Origin: Flagellatimonas centrodinii
GTDB lineage: Bacteria; Pseudomonadota; Gammaproteobacteria; Nevskiales; Nevskiaceae
DNA length: 64,000 nt
Reading direction: 5' to 3'
Assembly (NCBI RefSeq): GCF_016918765.2
Contig: NZ_CP092104.1
Span: forward strand, 2,914,001-2,978,000
Every line of letters begins with the position of its first letter. Position 1 is the stretch's first letter. Below the pieces are notes generated by a model. The model saw nothing but the letters and a program-made list of their open reading frames with translations. It made no database searches and had not been told where the DNA came from. Below are positions 1-8,275 of the stretch, one piece after another. The position numbers and the translations under genes were made by a program.

Positions 1-593
1 GCCAGCACGTCGATACCGATCCCCATGGCGTTCGCTGCCCCCGCTGCGGTTCCAGCCTTCATCGGCGGCGGCCGAACAGCCTGATGTTGAGCTGGGCGTT
101 GCTGATTGCCGCCGCGGTGCTCTATCTGCCGGCCAATCTGCTGCCGATCATGAAAACCTCGACCTTCTTCGACGGTCGCAGTGACACCATCCTCAGTGGG
201 GTCATCGTGCTGTGGGAGGAAGGCGCCTGGGACCTGGCGCTGATTGTCTTCGTTGCCAGCGTAATGGTGCCGCTGCTGAAGATCGGCGTGCTGGCGAGCC
301 TGCTCATCAGTGTTCAGTTGCGGCTGCAGCGGGGTCAGGCCGAACGAACCCGTCTGTATCGCATGATTGAACGCATCGGTCATTGGTCGATGCTCGACAT
401 CTTTGTGGTGGCCTTGCTGGTGGCATTGGTGAACTTCCAGAGTTATGCCCAGGTCGGCGCCGGGCCCGGCGCGGCAGCTTTTGGTGGTGTGGTTATCCTG
501 ACGATGCTGTCGGCGATGTGTTTTGATCCGCGCTTGATCTGGGATGTGTCCGATCCCGCCATGCAGCACGCGAGGCCTCATGAACGACGCTGA
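1..593 (+). CDS. pqiA: PqiA/YebS-type intermembrane transport protein, 5'-truncated
   Basis: The reading frame is open from base 3, so the gene begins before the window and only about 196 C-terminal residues are visible. They start with a CPRCG zinc-ribbon-like motif followed by an arginine-rich stretch (RRRPNS) and then hydrophobic segments typical of a PqiA half: one ending in PANLLPIM, then one around residues 75-100, and two near the C-terminus. PqiA-family proteins are inner-membrane partners of MCE-domain proteins that bridge the envelope and move lipid. The stop at 591-593 overlaps the start of pqiB by 14 bp, indicating translational coupling in a pqiABC operon. Confidence 0.88.
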   Translation, partial: QHVDTDPHGVRCPRCGSSLHRRRPNSLMLSWALLIAAAVLYLPANLLPIMKTSTFFDGRSDTILSGVIVLWEEGAWDLALIVFVASVMVPLLKIGVLASLLISVQLRLQRGQAERTRLYRMIERIGHWSMLDIFVVALLVALVNFQSYAQVGAGPGAAAFGGVVILTMLSAMCFDPRLIWDVSDPAMQHARPHERR

Positions 594-2211
594 CGATCCC
601 TTGTCCCGACTGCCGGCACCCGATGTGGCGCCGCGTTCGCGGTTACTGCCCTCGTTGATCTGGCTGGTGCCGCTGGTGGCGGCGCTGGTGGGACTGGTGC
701 TGATCGTGCAGACCTACGCCGGGCGCGGGCCGACGATCACGATCCGCTTCGAGTCAGCCGAAGGCCTTGAGGCCGGCAAGACCGAGGTGAGGTTCAAGAA
801 TGTGGTGATCGGGCGGGTTAGCACCATCGAGCTCAGTGAGGACCGCGAACAGGTGCTGGTCAGCGTTGATCTCAGCAAGGATGCCTCGTCGGTGGCGGTG
901 GAGGACACCCGCTTCTGGGTGGTGCGGCCGCGCGCAGACCTCGGCGGCGTTTCCGGCCTCAACACCTTGTTGTCGGGCGCCTATGTCGGTGTCGATGTCG
1001 GTCGCAGTGACAAGCAGCAGCTGCATTTCACCGGGTTGGAGATTCCACCGGCGGTGACCAACGACCAACAGGGCACACGGTTCACCCTGACGCGTGAGGA
1101 CCTCGGCTCGCTGAACATCGGCTCGCCGATCTACTTCCGCAGCGTGCCGGTCGGCCGAGTGGTCGGGTTCGATCTCGACGAGAACGGCGAGGGTGTCACC
1201 CTGCAGGCGTTCATTGATGCCCCCTACGACCGCTTTGTGACCCGCCGCACGCGCTTCTGGAACGCCAGCGGGGTCAACGTCAATCTCGATGCCAATGGGC
1301 TCAAGCTCAATACCCAGTCGCTGGTGACCCTGTTGGCGGGTGGTTTGGCGTTCCAGTCGTTACCGGGCGGCAAGGAAGCGCCGGAGCCGGCGACGGAGAA
1401 CAGCACCTTCCGCGTTTACGACGACCAGGCCACCGCGCTGGCGCCGGCCGACCGCATCGCGATGACGGTCAAGATGCGGTTCTTCCAGTCCATGCGGGGC
1501 CTCTCCCGAGGTGCCATCGTTGATTTCAAGGGCGTTGAGCTGGGGGCCGTGACCGATACCGAGCTGGAATATGACCCCGGCCAAAAGCGCTTCGCATCAA
1601 CCGTGACTGCCACGGTCTATCCCGGGCGGCTCGGGCGCGCCTACGAACAGTTGCGGGCGCGGGAGGGCGGCGAAGACCCGGCGCCGGAGGTATTGTTCCA
1701 GCGGATGATCGACCGCGGCCTGCGGGCACAGCTGCGGAATGGCAACCTGATCACCGGGCAACTCTACGTGGCGCTGGATTTTATGCCCAAGGCGCCACGG
1801 GTGATCAGCAACCCGGATATCCGGCCGCTGGAGATTCCCACCGAGGCCGGCAGCTTCGACCAGTTGCAGGCGCAGATCGCCGATATCGTCACCAAGATCG
1901 ATAGCATTCCCTTCGGTGAAATCGGTGGCAATTTGCGCGATACGCTGAAGAGTGCGGAGCAGGTCATGAGGCAGATCGATACCGAAGTGGCCCCGGAGTT
2001 GCGGCGGACACTGGCGGAAACCCGCGCCGCTGTCGAGGCCGCCAACAGCAGCCTTGCCGCACCGGATGCACCGCTGCAGCAGGACCTGCGGTTGATGATG
2101 GAACAGGTGGACCGTGCTGCACGGTCGCTGCGCAACCTGTCCGATACCCTGCAACGCAACCCGCAGTCGCTACTGCGCGGCAAGCCGGAGACCCCTGATG
2201 AGGAGCAATGA
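580..2211 (+). CDS. pqiB: Intermembrane transport protein PqiB (three MCE domains)
   Basis: 543 residues, close to the roughly 546 of E. coli PqiB. A short cytoplasmic N-terminus is followed by one membrane anchor (about residues 25-45), then MCE/MlaD domains in series; the first begins at GPTITIRF and carries the family pattern GLEAGKTEVRFKNVVIG. The C-terminal part is helical and probably forms the needle that spans the periplasm. I chose ATG 580 rather than an in-frame ATG at 544 because it has a GAGG-like ribosome site just upstream and gives the same 14-bp overlap with pqiA that pqiC has with pqiB. Confidence 0.92.
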   Translation: MNDADDPLSRLPAPDVAPRSRLLPSLIWLVPLVAALVGLVLIVQTYAGRGPTITIRFESAEGLEAGKTEVRFKNVVIGRVSTIELSEDREQVLVSVDLSKDASSVAVEDTRFWVVRPRADLGGVSGLNTLLSGAYVGVDVGRSDKQQLHFTGLEIPPAVTNDQQGTRFTLTREDLGSLNIGSPIYFRSVPVGRVVGFDLDENGEGVTLQAFIDAPYDRFVTRRTRFWNASGVNVNLDANGLKLNTQSLVTLLAGGLAFQSLPGGKEAPEPATENSTFRVYDDQATALAPADRIAMTVKMRFFQSMRGLSRGAIVDFKGVELGAVTDTELEYDPGQKRFASTVTATVYPGRLGRAYEQLRAREGGEDPAPEVLFQRMIDRGLRAQLRNGNLITGQLYVALDFMPKAPRVISNPDIRPLEIPTEAGSFDQLQAQIADIVTKIDSIPFGEIGGNLRDTLKSAEQVMRQIDTEVAPELRRTLAETRAAVEAANSSLAAPDAPLQQDLRLMMEQVDRAARSLRNLSDTLQRNPQSLLRGKPETPDEEQ

Positions 2212-2788
2212 GCGCTGGCAGCGTGCCGCGATGGCGATGATGGCCGCACTGTGGGTGTCGGCTTGCGCGCCACCAGCTTCACATTTCTACACCCTGATGC
2301 CGCCGTCGCAGGCCGAAGTTGCGGTGCCGGTCGGTGCCGAGGCCTTCGAGCTGCGGGCAGTGCGGGTGCCTGGCCAGGTCGACCTGCCGCAACTGGTCGT
2401 GCGGGAAGGTATCGGCGAGGTGCGGGTGGCGGAAACCCACCAATGGGTGGCGCCGCTGCATGACGAAGTGCGCAGCGCGCTCTCCACGCTGCTGGCAGCA
2501 CGGCTGGGCCAGGCCGACTTGTATCGCGTGCCGCAGCCCGAGGGTATTTCGCTGACGCGTATCACGGTCGAGCTGCGACGTTTCGACTCGGCGCCGGGCG
2601 ATCATGTCGGCATCGACGCCTTGTGGGCGATTCAGCCGCCGGGTGACGCCGTGCTGCGCACCTGCAGCGGCAGTTTTCGGGAGTCGGTGTCGCGGTCCGG
2701 CTACGGCGCGCTGGTCGAGGCGCACCAGCGAGCTTTGGGACGTCTGGCCGATGCCATTGAGGTTGCGCTGACCACCCCCGGCTGCTGA
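2198..2788 (+). CDS. pqiC: PqiC-type outer-membrane lipoprotein (ABC-transport auxiliary, DUF330)
   Basis: 196 residues beginning MRSNERW, with a lipoprotein signal ending in the lipobox VSAC. The mature part (ASHFYTLMP, then ELRAVRVPGQVDLPQLV) matches the PqiC/YmbA family, which sits in the outer membrane and receives the PqiB needle. ATG 2198 overlaps the pqiB stop by 14 bp; a longer in-frame start at 2114 would bury the signal peptide behind 28 residues and is rejected. It is the last gene of the pqi operon. Confidence 0.88.
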   Translation: MRSNERWQRAAMAMMAALWVSACAPPASHFYTLMPPSQAEVAVPVGAEAFELRAVRVPGQVDLPQLVVREGIGEVRVAETHQWVAPLHDEVRSALSTLLAARLGQADLYRVPQPEGISLTRITVELRRFDSAPGDHVGIDALWAIQPPGDAVLRTCSGSFRESVSRSGYGALVEAHQRALGRLADAIEVALTTPGC

Positions 2789-2831
2789 ATCGTCGCGGTT
2801 GCGCTTGCACCGCCATGGTGCGCGTTTGCGC

Positions 2832-2840
2832 TGCTATGAT
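2832..2840 (+). promoter_or_regulatory. Candidate extended -10 promoter for amtB
   Basis: TGCTATGAT fits an extended -10 element (TGnTATAAT with one mismatch) 82 bp before amtB. No good -35 box is visible at the normal spacing. A nearby sigma-54-like TGG...TTGC pair has the wrong spacing by one base. Confidence 0.3.
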
Positions 2841-2855
2841 CCGGCGCAGGCGGGC

Positions 2856-2890
2856 GCGCACGTCAAAGGGGCAAACCGCCTGACGTGCGC
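2856..2890. promoter_or_regulatory. 10-bp perfect inverted repeat in the amtB leader
   Basis: GCGCACGTCA at 2856-2865 is matched by its exact reverse complement at 2881-2890 around a 15-nt loop, lying between the candidate -10 element and the amtB ribosome site. It could be an operator for a nitrogen regulator or an RNA hairpin in the leader. No T-tract follows, so it is not an ordinary terminator. Confidence 0.4.
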
Positions 2891-2921
2891 ACCCTGATGG
2901 GGCTTCGGGGAGAACAAACAG

Positions 2922-4217
2922 ATGAAATCAATTCGGGTGCTGGCGGCTGTGCTGGGCACGCTGCCGATCGCAGCGTTTGCGCAAGACAGCGCGTTCAGCG
3001 GTGCTGATACCGCGTGGATCCTCACATCCACGGCGCTGGTGCTGTTCATGACCCTGCCGGGTCTGGCACTGTTCTACGGTGGCCTGGTGCGCACCAAGAA
3101 TGTGCTGTCGGTGCTGATGCAGTGCTTCATCATCACCGGCATCGTCACCGTGTTGTGGCTGGTGGCGGGTTACAGCCTGGCCTTCAGCGGCGGCAATGCG
3201 TTCATCGGCGATCTGGGCAAGTTCATGCTCGGCGGTATCGGCGAAGAGACCCTCAGCGGCAGCATTCCCGAGTCCCTGTTCGCGATGTACCAGATGACCT
3301 TCGCCATCATCACCCCGGCGCTGGTCATCGGCGGCTTCGCCGAACGCATCAAGTTCTCCGCGATGGTGCTGTTCTCCGGCCTGTGGCTGCTGGCGGTCTA
3401 CGTGCCGGTCACCCATTGGGTGTGGTCGGGCGAGGGTTGGCTGTTCAAGATGGGGCTGCTCGACTTCGCCGGCGGTACCGTGGTGCACGTCACCGCCGGT
3501 GTCGCTGCACTGGTTGCGGCGCTGGTGCTGGGCCCGCGTCAGGGCTTTCAGAGCACGCCGATGCTGCCGCACAACATGACCATGACCGTGACTGGTGCCG
3601 GCATGCTGTGGGTGGGCTGGTTCGGCTTCAACGCTGGTTCCGCCCTCGGCGCCAACGGCAATGCCGCGATGGCGATGCTGGTCACCCATATTTCGGCAGC
3701 CGCTGGGGCCATGGCCTGGTCAGTGGCTGAATGGAAACGCTATGGCAAGCCCTCAGCCCTGGGCACGGTCACCGGCATGGTGGCGGGTCTTGGCACCATC
3801 ACTCCGGCCTCCGGCTTCGTCGGCCCTGGCGGGGCACTGATCATCGGTCTTACCGCCGGGGTGGTCTGCTTCGCGATGACCAATTTCCTCAAGCGCGTGC
3901 TCAAGGTGGACGATTCCCTTGATGTGTTCCCGGTGCACGGTGTCGGCGGCATTCTCGGGACCCTGGCCGCCGGCATCTTTGCCTCCGACGCACTGGGCGT
4001 GTTCAGTGGCCAGGGCTATGCCGACGGCATGACAATGGGTTCGCAGATGGGCGTGCAGGCCATTGGCGTGCTTGCCACCGGCGCCTATACCGCGGTGGTC
4101 ACCTGGGTGCTGTTCAAGGTCGTGGGTGTACTCACCAGCGGCTTGCGGGTGAGCGGCGAGGACGAGCAGGTGGGCCTCGACCAGGTCAGCCACAACGAGC
4201 GCGGTTACGACCTCTGA
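2922..4217 (+). CDS. amtB: Ammonium transporter AmtB
   Basis: 431 residues, the normal size for Amt/MEP/Rh ammonium channels. There is a cleavable signal peptide (about residues 1-20, ending AFA) followed by eleven hydrophobic helices. The two pore histidines can be placed in VVHVTAGVAAL and FPVHGVGGILGT, and the first mature helix has GLALFYGGLVR. A GGGGAG ribosome site lies 9 nt before the ATG. Unlike in many proteobacteria no glnK (PII) gene is adjacent; the upstream neighbour is the unrelated pqi operon. It is followed by a GC-rich hairpin, so it is probably monocistronic. Confidence 0.96.
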   Translation: MKSIRVLAAVLGTLPIAAFAQDSAFSGADTAWILTSTALVLFMTLPGLALFYGGLVRTKNVLSVLMQCFIITGIVTVLWLVAGYSLAFSGGNAFIGDLGKFMLGGIGEETLSGSIPESLFAMYQMTFAIITPALVIGGFAERIKFSAMVLFSGLWLLAVYVPVTHWVWSGEGWLFKMGLLDFAGGTVVHVTAGVAALVAALVLGPRQGFQSTPMLPHNMTMTVTGAGMLWVGWFGFNAGSALGANGNAAMAMLVTHISAAAGAMAWSVAEWKRYGKPSALGTVTGMVAGLGTITPASGFVGPGGALIIGLTAGVVCFAMTNFLKRVLKVDDSLDVFPVHGVGGILGTLAAGIFASDALGVFSGQGYADGMTMGSQMGVQAIGVLATGAYTAVVTWVLFKVVGVLTSGLRVSGEDEQVGLDQVSHNERGYDL

Positions 4218-4226
4218 TGTGTGGGC

Positions 4227-4248
4227 GCCCCGGCTCGGATGCCGGGGC
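4227..4248 (+). terminator. Hairpin after amtB (possible terminator)
   Basis: GCCCCGGC / GCCGGGGC, an 8-bp perfect stem with a 6-nt loop 10 bp after the amtB stop. No T-run follows, so it may only be an RNA-stabilising hairpin. Confidence 0.4.
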
Positions 4249-4260
4249 CTCGCCACAGCC

Positions 4261-4298
4261 ACGAGATTGCCACGCCTGCTGAGCAGGCTCGCAATGAC
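4261..4298. repeat. REP-like palindromic intergenic element
   Basis: The sequence ATTGC...GCCTGC-TGA-GCAGGC...GCAAT folds into a stem interrupted by a small bulge. It sits between the convergent amtB and quinone-oxidoreductase genes. The outer part (GTCATTGCGAG / GGCAATCTCGT on the other strand) resembles a dispersed intergenic repeat known from many proteobacterial genomes. Only one copy is seen in this window. Confidence 0.4.
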
Positions 4299-4313
4299 CG
4301 GGCGTACTTCGCC

Positions 4314-5315
4314 CTACGCCGACACCGTCAACACGATCTTGCCGATATGGGCCCCGCTTTCCATCAGCCGGTGCGCATCCGCCGCCGCGTCCAGCGGGAA
4401 GGTCTGATGGATCACCGGGCGAATGTTGCCGGCCTCGATCAACGGCCACACCCGTTGCCGCAGGGCGGCGGCGATCTTCGCCTTGTAGGCCGGCGGTCGT
4501 GGGCGCAGCGTCGACCCGGTGACGGTCAGGCGGCGCATCAGGATCTGCGGTAGCGGCACCTGCGCCTGGACGCCGCCGAGCAGGCCGATGATGACCAGTC
4601 GGCCGTCATCGGCGAGACAACTCAGCTCGCGGGCGATGTAGTCGCCGCCGACCATGTCGAGGATGACATCGACGCCGTGGCCATCGGTGAGGCGCTTGAT
4701 CTCGGCGGCGAAATCCTGCTCTCGATAGCGGATGGCAACCGCCGCGCCCAGGGCTTCACAGGCCGCGGCCTTGTCAGCGCTGCCAACCGTGGTGAACACG
4801 CGGTGGCCGAGCGCGTGCGCCAACTGGATGGCAGTGACGCCGATGCCGCTGCTGCCCCCCTGCACCAGCAGGGTTTCGCCGGGTGCCAGCGCTCCACGTT
4901 CGAACACGTTGCTCCAGACCGTGAACAGGGTTTCCGGTAGCGATGCCGCTTCGATCTCGGACCAGCCCTGCGGGATCGGCAGGCACTGGTCGGCCTGGGC
5001 ACAGCAGTACTCGGCGTAGCCGCCGCCGTGAACCAGGGCGCAGACGCGGTCGCCGATGCGCAGGCCGGATGCCCCGACATCACCGGCGACCACCGTGCCG
5101 CTGACCTCGAGCCCCGGAAGGTCCGACGCATCGTCCGGTGGCCGGTACAGGCCCTGGCGCTGCAGGACGTCGGGACGGTTGATGCCCGCGGCGGCCACTC
5201 GGATCAGGACTTCGCCGGCGCGCGGAACCGGGCAGGGCCGCTGCGTCGGGATCAGCACCTCGGCACCACCAGGCTGGCTGATCTCGACGACTCGCATGCT
5301 TTCAGGAATGTTCAT
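4314..5315 (-). CDS. NAD(P)H quinone oxidoreductase (zinc-free MDR family, PIG3-like)
   Basis: 333 residues from ATG 5315 (MNIPESMRVV). The N-terminal GroES-like domain carries the GEVLIRVAAAGINRPD signature of quinone-oxidoreductase MDR enzymes. The Rossmann half has GGSSGIGVTAIQLA for NADPH binding, and DMVGGDYIARE follows. There is no zinc-binding cysteine cluster, so this is the reductase rather than the alcohol-dehydrogenase branch. A longer in-frame start at 5564 reads backwards through the divergent gene and its promoter and is rejected. It is divergent from the dienelactone hydrolase gene, sharing a 97-bp promoter region. Confidence 0.88.
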   Translation of the reverse strand: MNIPESMRVVEISQPGGAEVLIPTQRPCPVPRAGEVLIRVAAAGINRPDVLQRQGLYRPPDDASDLPGLEVSGTVVAGDVGASGLRIGDRVCALVHGGGYAEYCCAQADQCLPIPQGWSEIEAASLPETLFTVWSNVFERGALAPGETLLVQGGSSGIGVTAIQLAHALGHRVFTTVGSADKAAACEALGAAVAIRYREQDFAAEIKRLTDGHGVDVILDMVGGDYIARELSCLADDGRLVIIGLLGGVQAQVPLPQILMRRLTVTGSTLRPRPPAYKAKIAAALRQRVWPLIEAGNIRPVIHQTFPLDAAADAHRLMESGAHIGKIVLTVSA

Positions 5316-5412
5316 GCCTGCAGTATGCCGGGCCCGCCTCACCGAGTGCGCTGCACAGCTTGTGCGTCCGAGCTGAAGGTCGTTCAATAGGGGACATAAC
5401 GGAGGAACCCCC

Positions 5413-6300
5413 ATGCATGCATTCGAGTACGGCCTGCGTCCCCTGAACTTCAGGACGGCACGACCCGCGGCAGCCGGCTTCAGCCGTCGCCGCTTTCTCA
5501 CTGCCACCCTGGCCAGTGGCTTCGCCCTGGCGGCACAGCCGGTCCGGGCGCAGACCATCACCACCGACAGCGACGGGCTGGTGGCAGGCGAGGTCGAGGT
5601 GCCGGTGGCCGATGGTCATATCCCGGCCTACCGGGCGATGCCGGCCAGCGGCACGGGGTTTCCGGTGCTGCTCGTGGTGCAGGAAATCTTCGGCGTCCAC
5701 GCGCATCTCCAGGATGTCTGCCGTCGCTACGCCAAGCAGGGCTACTTTGCCATCGCACCGGAGATGTTCGTGCGCCAGGGCGACGTCTCCGGGATGTCCG
5801 ATGTCGGCGCCATCCTGTCTGAGGTGGTCTCGAAGGTGCCCGATGCACAGGTGATGTCGGACCTCGATGCCACGGTCGCCTACGCCGACAGCACCGGCAA
5901 GGCCGACGCCGGCCGCCTTGGCATCGTCGGCTATTGCTGGGGTGGTCGCACCGTCTGGCTTTATGCCCATCACAATCCGTCGGTCAAGGCGGGCGTGGCC
6001 TACTACGGGCTGTTGAACGGGATGAAGGGCCCGCTCAAGCCGGTTGACCCGGTGGATATCGCCGCCGACCTGAAGGTGCCAGTGTTGGGCCTGTACGCCG
6101 GCGCCGATGCCTACATCCACAATGACGCCCTGGTGGCGATGCGCGCCGGTTTGCGGCAGGGCAGGACCGACTCCGAGATCATCGTGTTCCCCGGTGTGCA
6201 GCATGGATTCAACGCCGATTACCGCCCCAGCTACGACCGCGTGGCGGCGGAGTACGCTGCCGGTCTGGCACGCGGGTGGCTGAGCGATCACGGCGTCTGA
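5413..6300 (+). CDS. Tat-exported dienelactone hydrolase family protein
   Basis: 295 residues. The N-terminus has a twin-arginine signal (SRRRFL at residues 24-29, a hydrophobic stretch, then VRA|Q near residue 46), so it is predicted to be exported folded. The mature part is a dienelactone-hydrolase alpha/beta fold: QEIFGVHAHLQDV, the nucleophile elbow GYCWGG with a Cys nucleophile, an Asp region at YAGADAYI, and the His in VQHGFNADY. It presumably cleaves a small lactone or ester; the substrate cannot be told. A strong GGAGGA ribosome site precedes the ATG. The 3' end faces the thioesterase gene. Confidence 0.88.
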   Translation: MHAFEYGLRPLNFRTARPAAAGFSRRRFLTATLASGFALAAQPVRAQTITTDSDGLVAGEVEVPVADGHIPAYRAMPASGTGFPVLLVVQEIFGVHAHLQDVCRRYAKQGYFAIAPEMFVRQGDVSGMSDVGAILSEVVSKVPDAQVMSDLDATVAYADSTGKADAGRLGIVGYCWGGRTVWLYAHHNPSVKAGVAYYGLLNGMKGPLKPVDPVDIAADLKVPVLGLYAGADAYIHNDALVAMRAGLRQGRTDSEIIVFPGVQHGFNADYRPSYDRVAAEYAAGLARGWLSDHGV

Positions 6301-6329
6301 TCCGGAGACGGCCGCCTTGGCTGCCACCC

Positions 6330-6785
6330 TCAGGCGGGGGTGCGGTCCATCACCAGTAGGGTAGAGGACGCGGAGGCCAGCAGACGATCCTCGCTGTCCA
6401 GCAGCTGCGCCTCGGCAAATGCCACACGTCGCCCCATGGTGAGGACGGTTCCGATCGCCCGAACCTTGCCGGTCGCGGCGCTCATGCCCCGGTGGTAGGC
6501 CACCTTGAGTTCCAGCGTGGTGTAGGCCTGGTCGGCGCTCAGTCGACTGTGGACGGCGCAGCCGCAGGCCGAGTCCAGCAGCGTTGCGGCAAAGCCCCCG
6601 TGCACAGAGCCGATGGGGTTGTACAGGTGCGCCCCGGGCACGGCGGTAAACACCGCGCGGCCCTCCGAGACCTCTTCAAGCCCGAACTGCAGGGTCTCCC
6701 CGATGGGCGGCTGGCGGCCGCCCGCGAGCAGGTTCTGAAGTTGCTGCAGGCCTGTGGCGGCGGCATCGCGGGTCATCACGTTCAT
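6330..6785 (-). CDS. PaaI-family hotdog-fold thioesterase
   Basis: 151 residues with the PaaI/YdiI-type hotdog signature (NPIGSVHGGFAATLLDSACG) and the later LKVAYHRGM strand. Such enzymes hydrolyse acyl- or aryl-CoA thioesters. The chosen start is ATG 6785, which has a GGAG ribosome site; a TTG at 6812 would add 9 residues. It is divergent from the TetR gene, and the 18-bp operator at 6828-6845 lies between them, so the TetR protein probably controls this gene as well as itself. Confidence 0.85.
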   Translation of the reverse strand: MNVMTRDAAATGLQQLQNLLAGGRQPPIGETLQFGLEEVSEGRAVFTAVPGAHLYNPIGSVHGGFAATLLDSACGCAVHSRLSADQAYTTLELKVAYHRGMSAATGKVRAIGTVLTMGRRVAFAEAQLLDSEDRLLASASSTLLVMDRTPA

Positions 6786-6827
6786 AGGGGCTCCGGTCAG
6801 GGTTGACGGCAAGGTGATGACTGAATA

Positions 6828-6845
6828 ATATGACGATCATCATAT
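6828..6845. promoter_or_regulatory. TetR operator, copy 1 (thioesterase/tetR intergenic)
   Basis: ATATGACGATCATCATAT is a palindrome with one mismatch between half-sites. It differs at one position from the perfect palindrome at 7485-7502 on the other side of the TetR gene. Two near-identical sites flanking a regulator strongly suggest its own operator. Confidence 0.7.
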
Positions 6846-6861
6846 ACACGGCAAGTCAGGC

Positions 6862-7452
6862 ATGATCGGAAGCAATCGCCGAGAGCAGACGCATCAGCGC
6901 ATCGTCGATACCGCCGCTCGGGCGATCCGGCGGGGTGGCTATCAGGGCGTCGGCCTCGCCGACATCATGAAGGCCGCCGGCCTGACACACGGCGGCTTCT
7001 ATGCACACTTCGCCAACCGCGACGCCTTGCTGGTGGAAGCCATCGAGCAGGCCGGCGTTGCCAGCGCGCAGTCGATGATCGACGCCACCGCCCGCCGGGA
7101 GGCGCGGGGTGCGGGTCGTTTTGCTGCGCTGGTGTCGACCTATCTGGCCGACATCCACCTGTCGAAGATCGAAGAAGGCTGTCCGATCGCGGCGTTGCTG
7201 AGCGAGATGCCGCGGCAGTCCGCCGAGGTGCAGGTGGCCTCGCGGCGGCGCATCCGCGCCTTTGTGGCGGCGATACGGGAGCGGTTGCCGGAGACGGCGG
7301 ATGACGCCGCTGCCGACATCGTGGCAGCAACCCTGGTCGGGGCCCTGCAAATGGCCCGGGCGCTGGGTGACGGGCCGGAAGGCCGGGCTTTCCTGGCGGC
7401 GCAGCGCACCGCATTGATGAATACCTATGGCGCTGGCGAGGCGTCGACCTGA
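6862..7452 (+). CDS. TetR/AcrR-family transcriptional regulator
   Basis: 196 residues. The N-terminal helix-turn-helix domain (about residues 8-55) has the usual RIVDTAARAIRRGGYQGVGLADIMKAAGLTHGGFYAHFANRDALL-type pattern, here seen as the pieces GVGLADIMKAAG and GGFYAHF. The C-terminal ligand domain contains EEGCPIAALLSEM, common in regulators that sense small electrophiles or quinone-like compounds. The gene is flanked on both sides by near-identical 18-bp palindromes, implying autoregulation plus control of the thioesterase and the SDR gene. Confidence 0.93.
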   Translation: MIGSNRREQTHQRIVDTAARAIRRGGYQGVGLADIMKAAGLTHGGFYAHFANRDALLVEAIEQAGVASAQSMIDATARREARGAGRFAALVSTYLADIHLSKIEEGCPIAALLSEMPRQSAEVQVASRRRIRAFVAAIRERLPETADDAAADIVAATLVGALQMARALGDGPEGRAFLAAQRTALMNTYGAGEAST

Positions 7453-7484
7453 TCCGTGCCCGGCACGGTTTCATTTGCCCAGAA

Positions 7485-7502
7485 ATATGACGATCGTCAT
7501 AT
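7485..7502. promoter_or_regulatory. TetR operator, copy 2 (upstream of the SDR gene)
   Basis: ATATGACGATCGTCATAT is a perfect 18-bp palindrome, 25 bp before the SDR start codon. It shares 17 of 18 bases with the copy at 6828-6845. Confidence 0.75.
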
Positions 7503-7527
7503 CAATGAACTTCAAGGAGTGACACGG

Positions 7528-8256
7528 ATGAAAATCGAAAACGCAGTGGTGCTGGTCACCGGCGCCAACCGTGGTTTGGGCCAGGTGTTCGCCCGCGCGG
7601 CTTTGGCGCGGGGCGCCCGCAAGGTGTATGCGGCGGTGCGTGACCCGGCGTCGGTGCAGCTGGCACGGGTGACGCCGGTCAAGCTGGATGTGACCCGCCC
7701 CGAAGATGTCGCCCGCGCTGCCGCAGAATGTGGTGACGTGACGCTGGTGATCAACAACGCAGGCATTGCCCACTTCGGCGGCTTCTTCGCCGACCACAGT
7801 ATCGACGAGGCGCGCCAGCAACTCGAGACCAACTTCTTCGGGCCGCTGCGGGTCAGCCGTGCCTTCGCGCCGATTCTGGCGGCAAACGGAGGGGGTGCGA
7901 TTCTCAACGTACTGTCGGTGGCCAGCTGGCTCAACGGCCCCTTGCTGGGCGTGTACGCGGCGACCAAGTCTGCCGCATGGGGGCTGACCAACGGCATGCG
8001 CATGGAACTCGCGGCCCAGGGCACGCAGGTGACCGGTCTGCACGTGGGTTTTGTCGATACCGACCTCACCCGCGACCTCGACGTGCCCAAACTGAATCCG
8101 ACGGCGGTAGTCGATGCCGCCTTCGACGGGCTGGAAGCGGGCGAGGCCGAAATCCTGGTCGATGACTTTACCCGAGCGGTGAAGCGCGGATTGTCGGAAA
8201 CCCCGGCGATTTACGTCACGGGCCCACAGCCGGTTCGCGTGGCCGAGACGGCCTGA
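7528..8256 (+). CDS. Short-chain dehydrogenase/reductase
   Basis: 242 residues from ATG 7528, preceded by an AAGGAG ribosome site. Classical SDR motifs are present: the cofactor site TGANRGLG, NNAG, and the catalytic YAATK with an upstream Ser (SVASW). The substrate cannot be read from the sequence. An in-frame start at 7456 would place the operator inside the coding region and is rejected. It is probably the main target of the adjacent TetR protein. Confidence 0.92.
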   Translation: MKIENAVVLVTGANRGLGQVFARAALARGARKVYAAVRDPASVQLARVTPVKLDVTRPEDVARAAAECGDVTLVINNAGIAHFGGFFADHSIDEARQQLETNFFGPLRVSRAFAPILAANGGGAILNVLSVASWLNGPLLGVYAATKSAAWGLTNGMRMELAAQGTQVTGLHVGFVDTDLTRDLDVPKLNPTAVVDAAFDGLEAGEAEILVDDFTRAVKRGLSETPAIYVTGPQPVRVAETA

Positions 8257-8275
8257 CCCTGAACATCGACACATA

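Noticed and set aside
2818-2832. A sigma-54 promoter before amtB
   Set aside because: TGG and TTGC elements are present, but the spacing between GG and GC is 9 instead of 10 bases.
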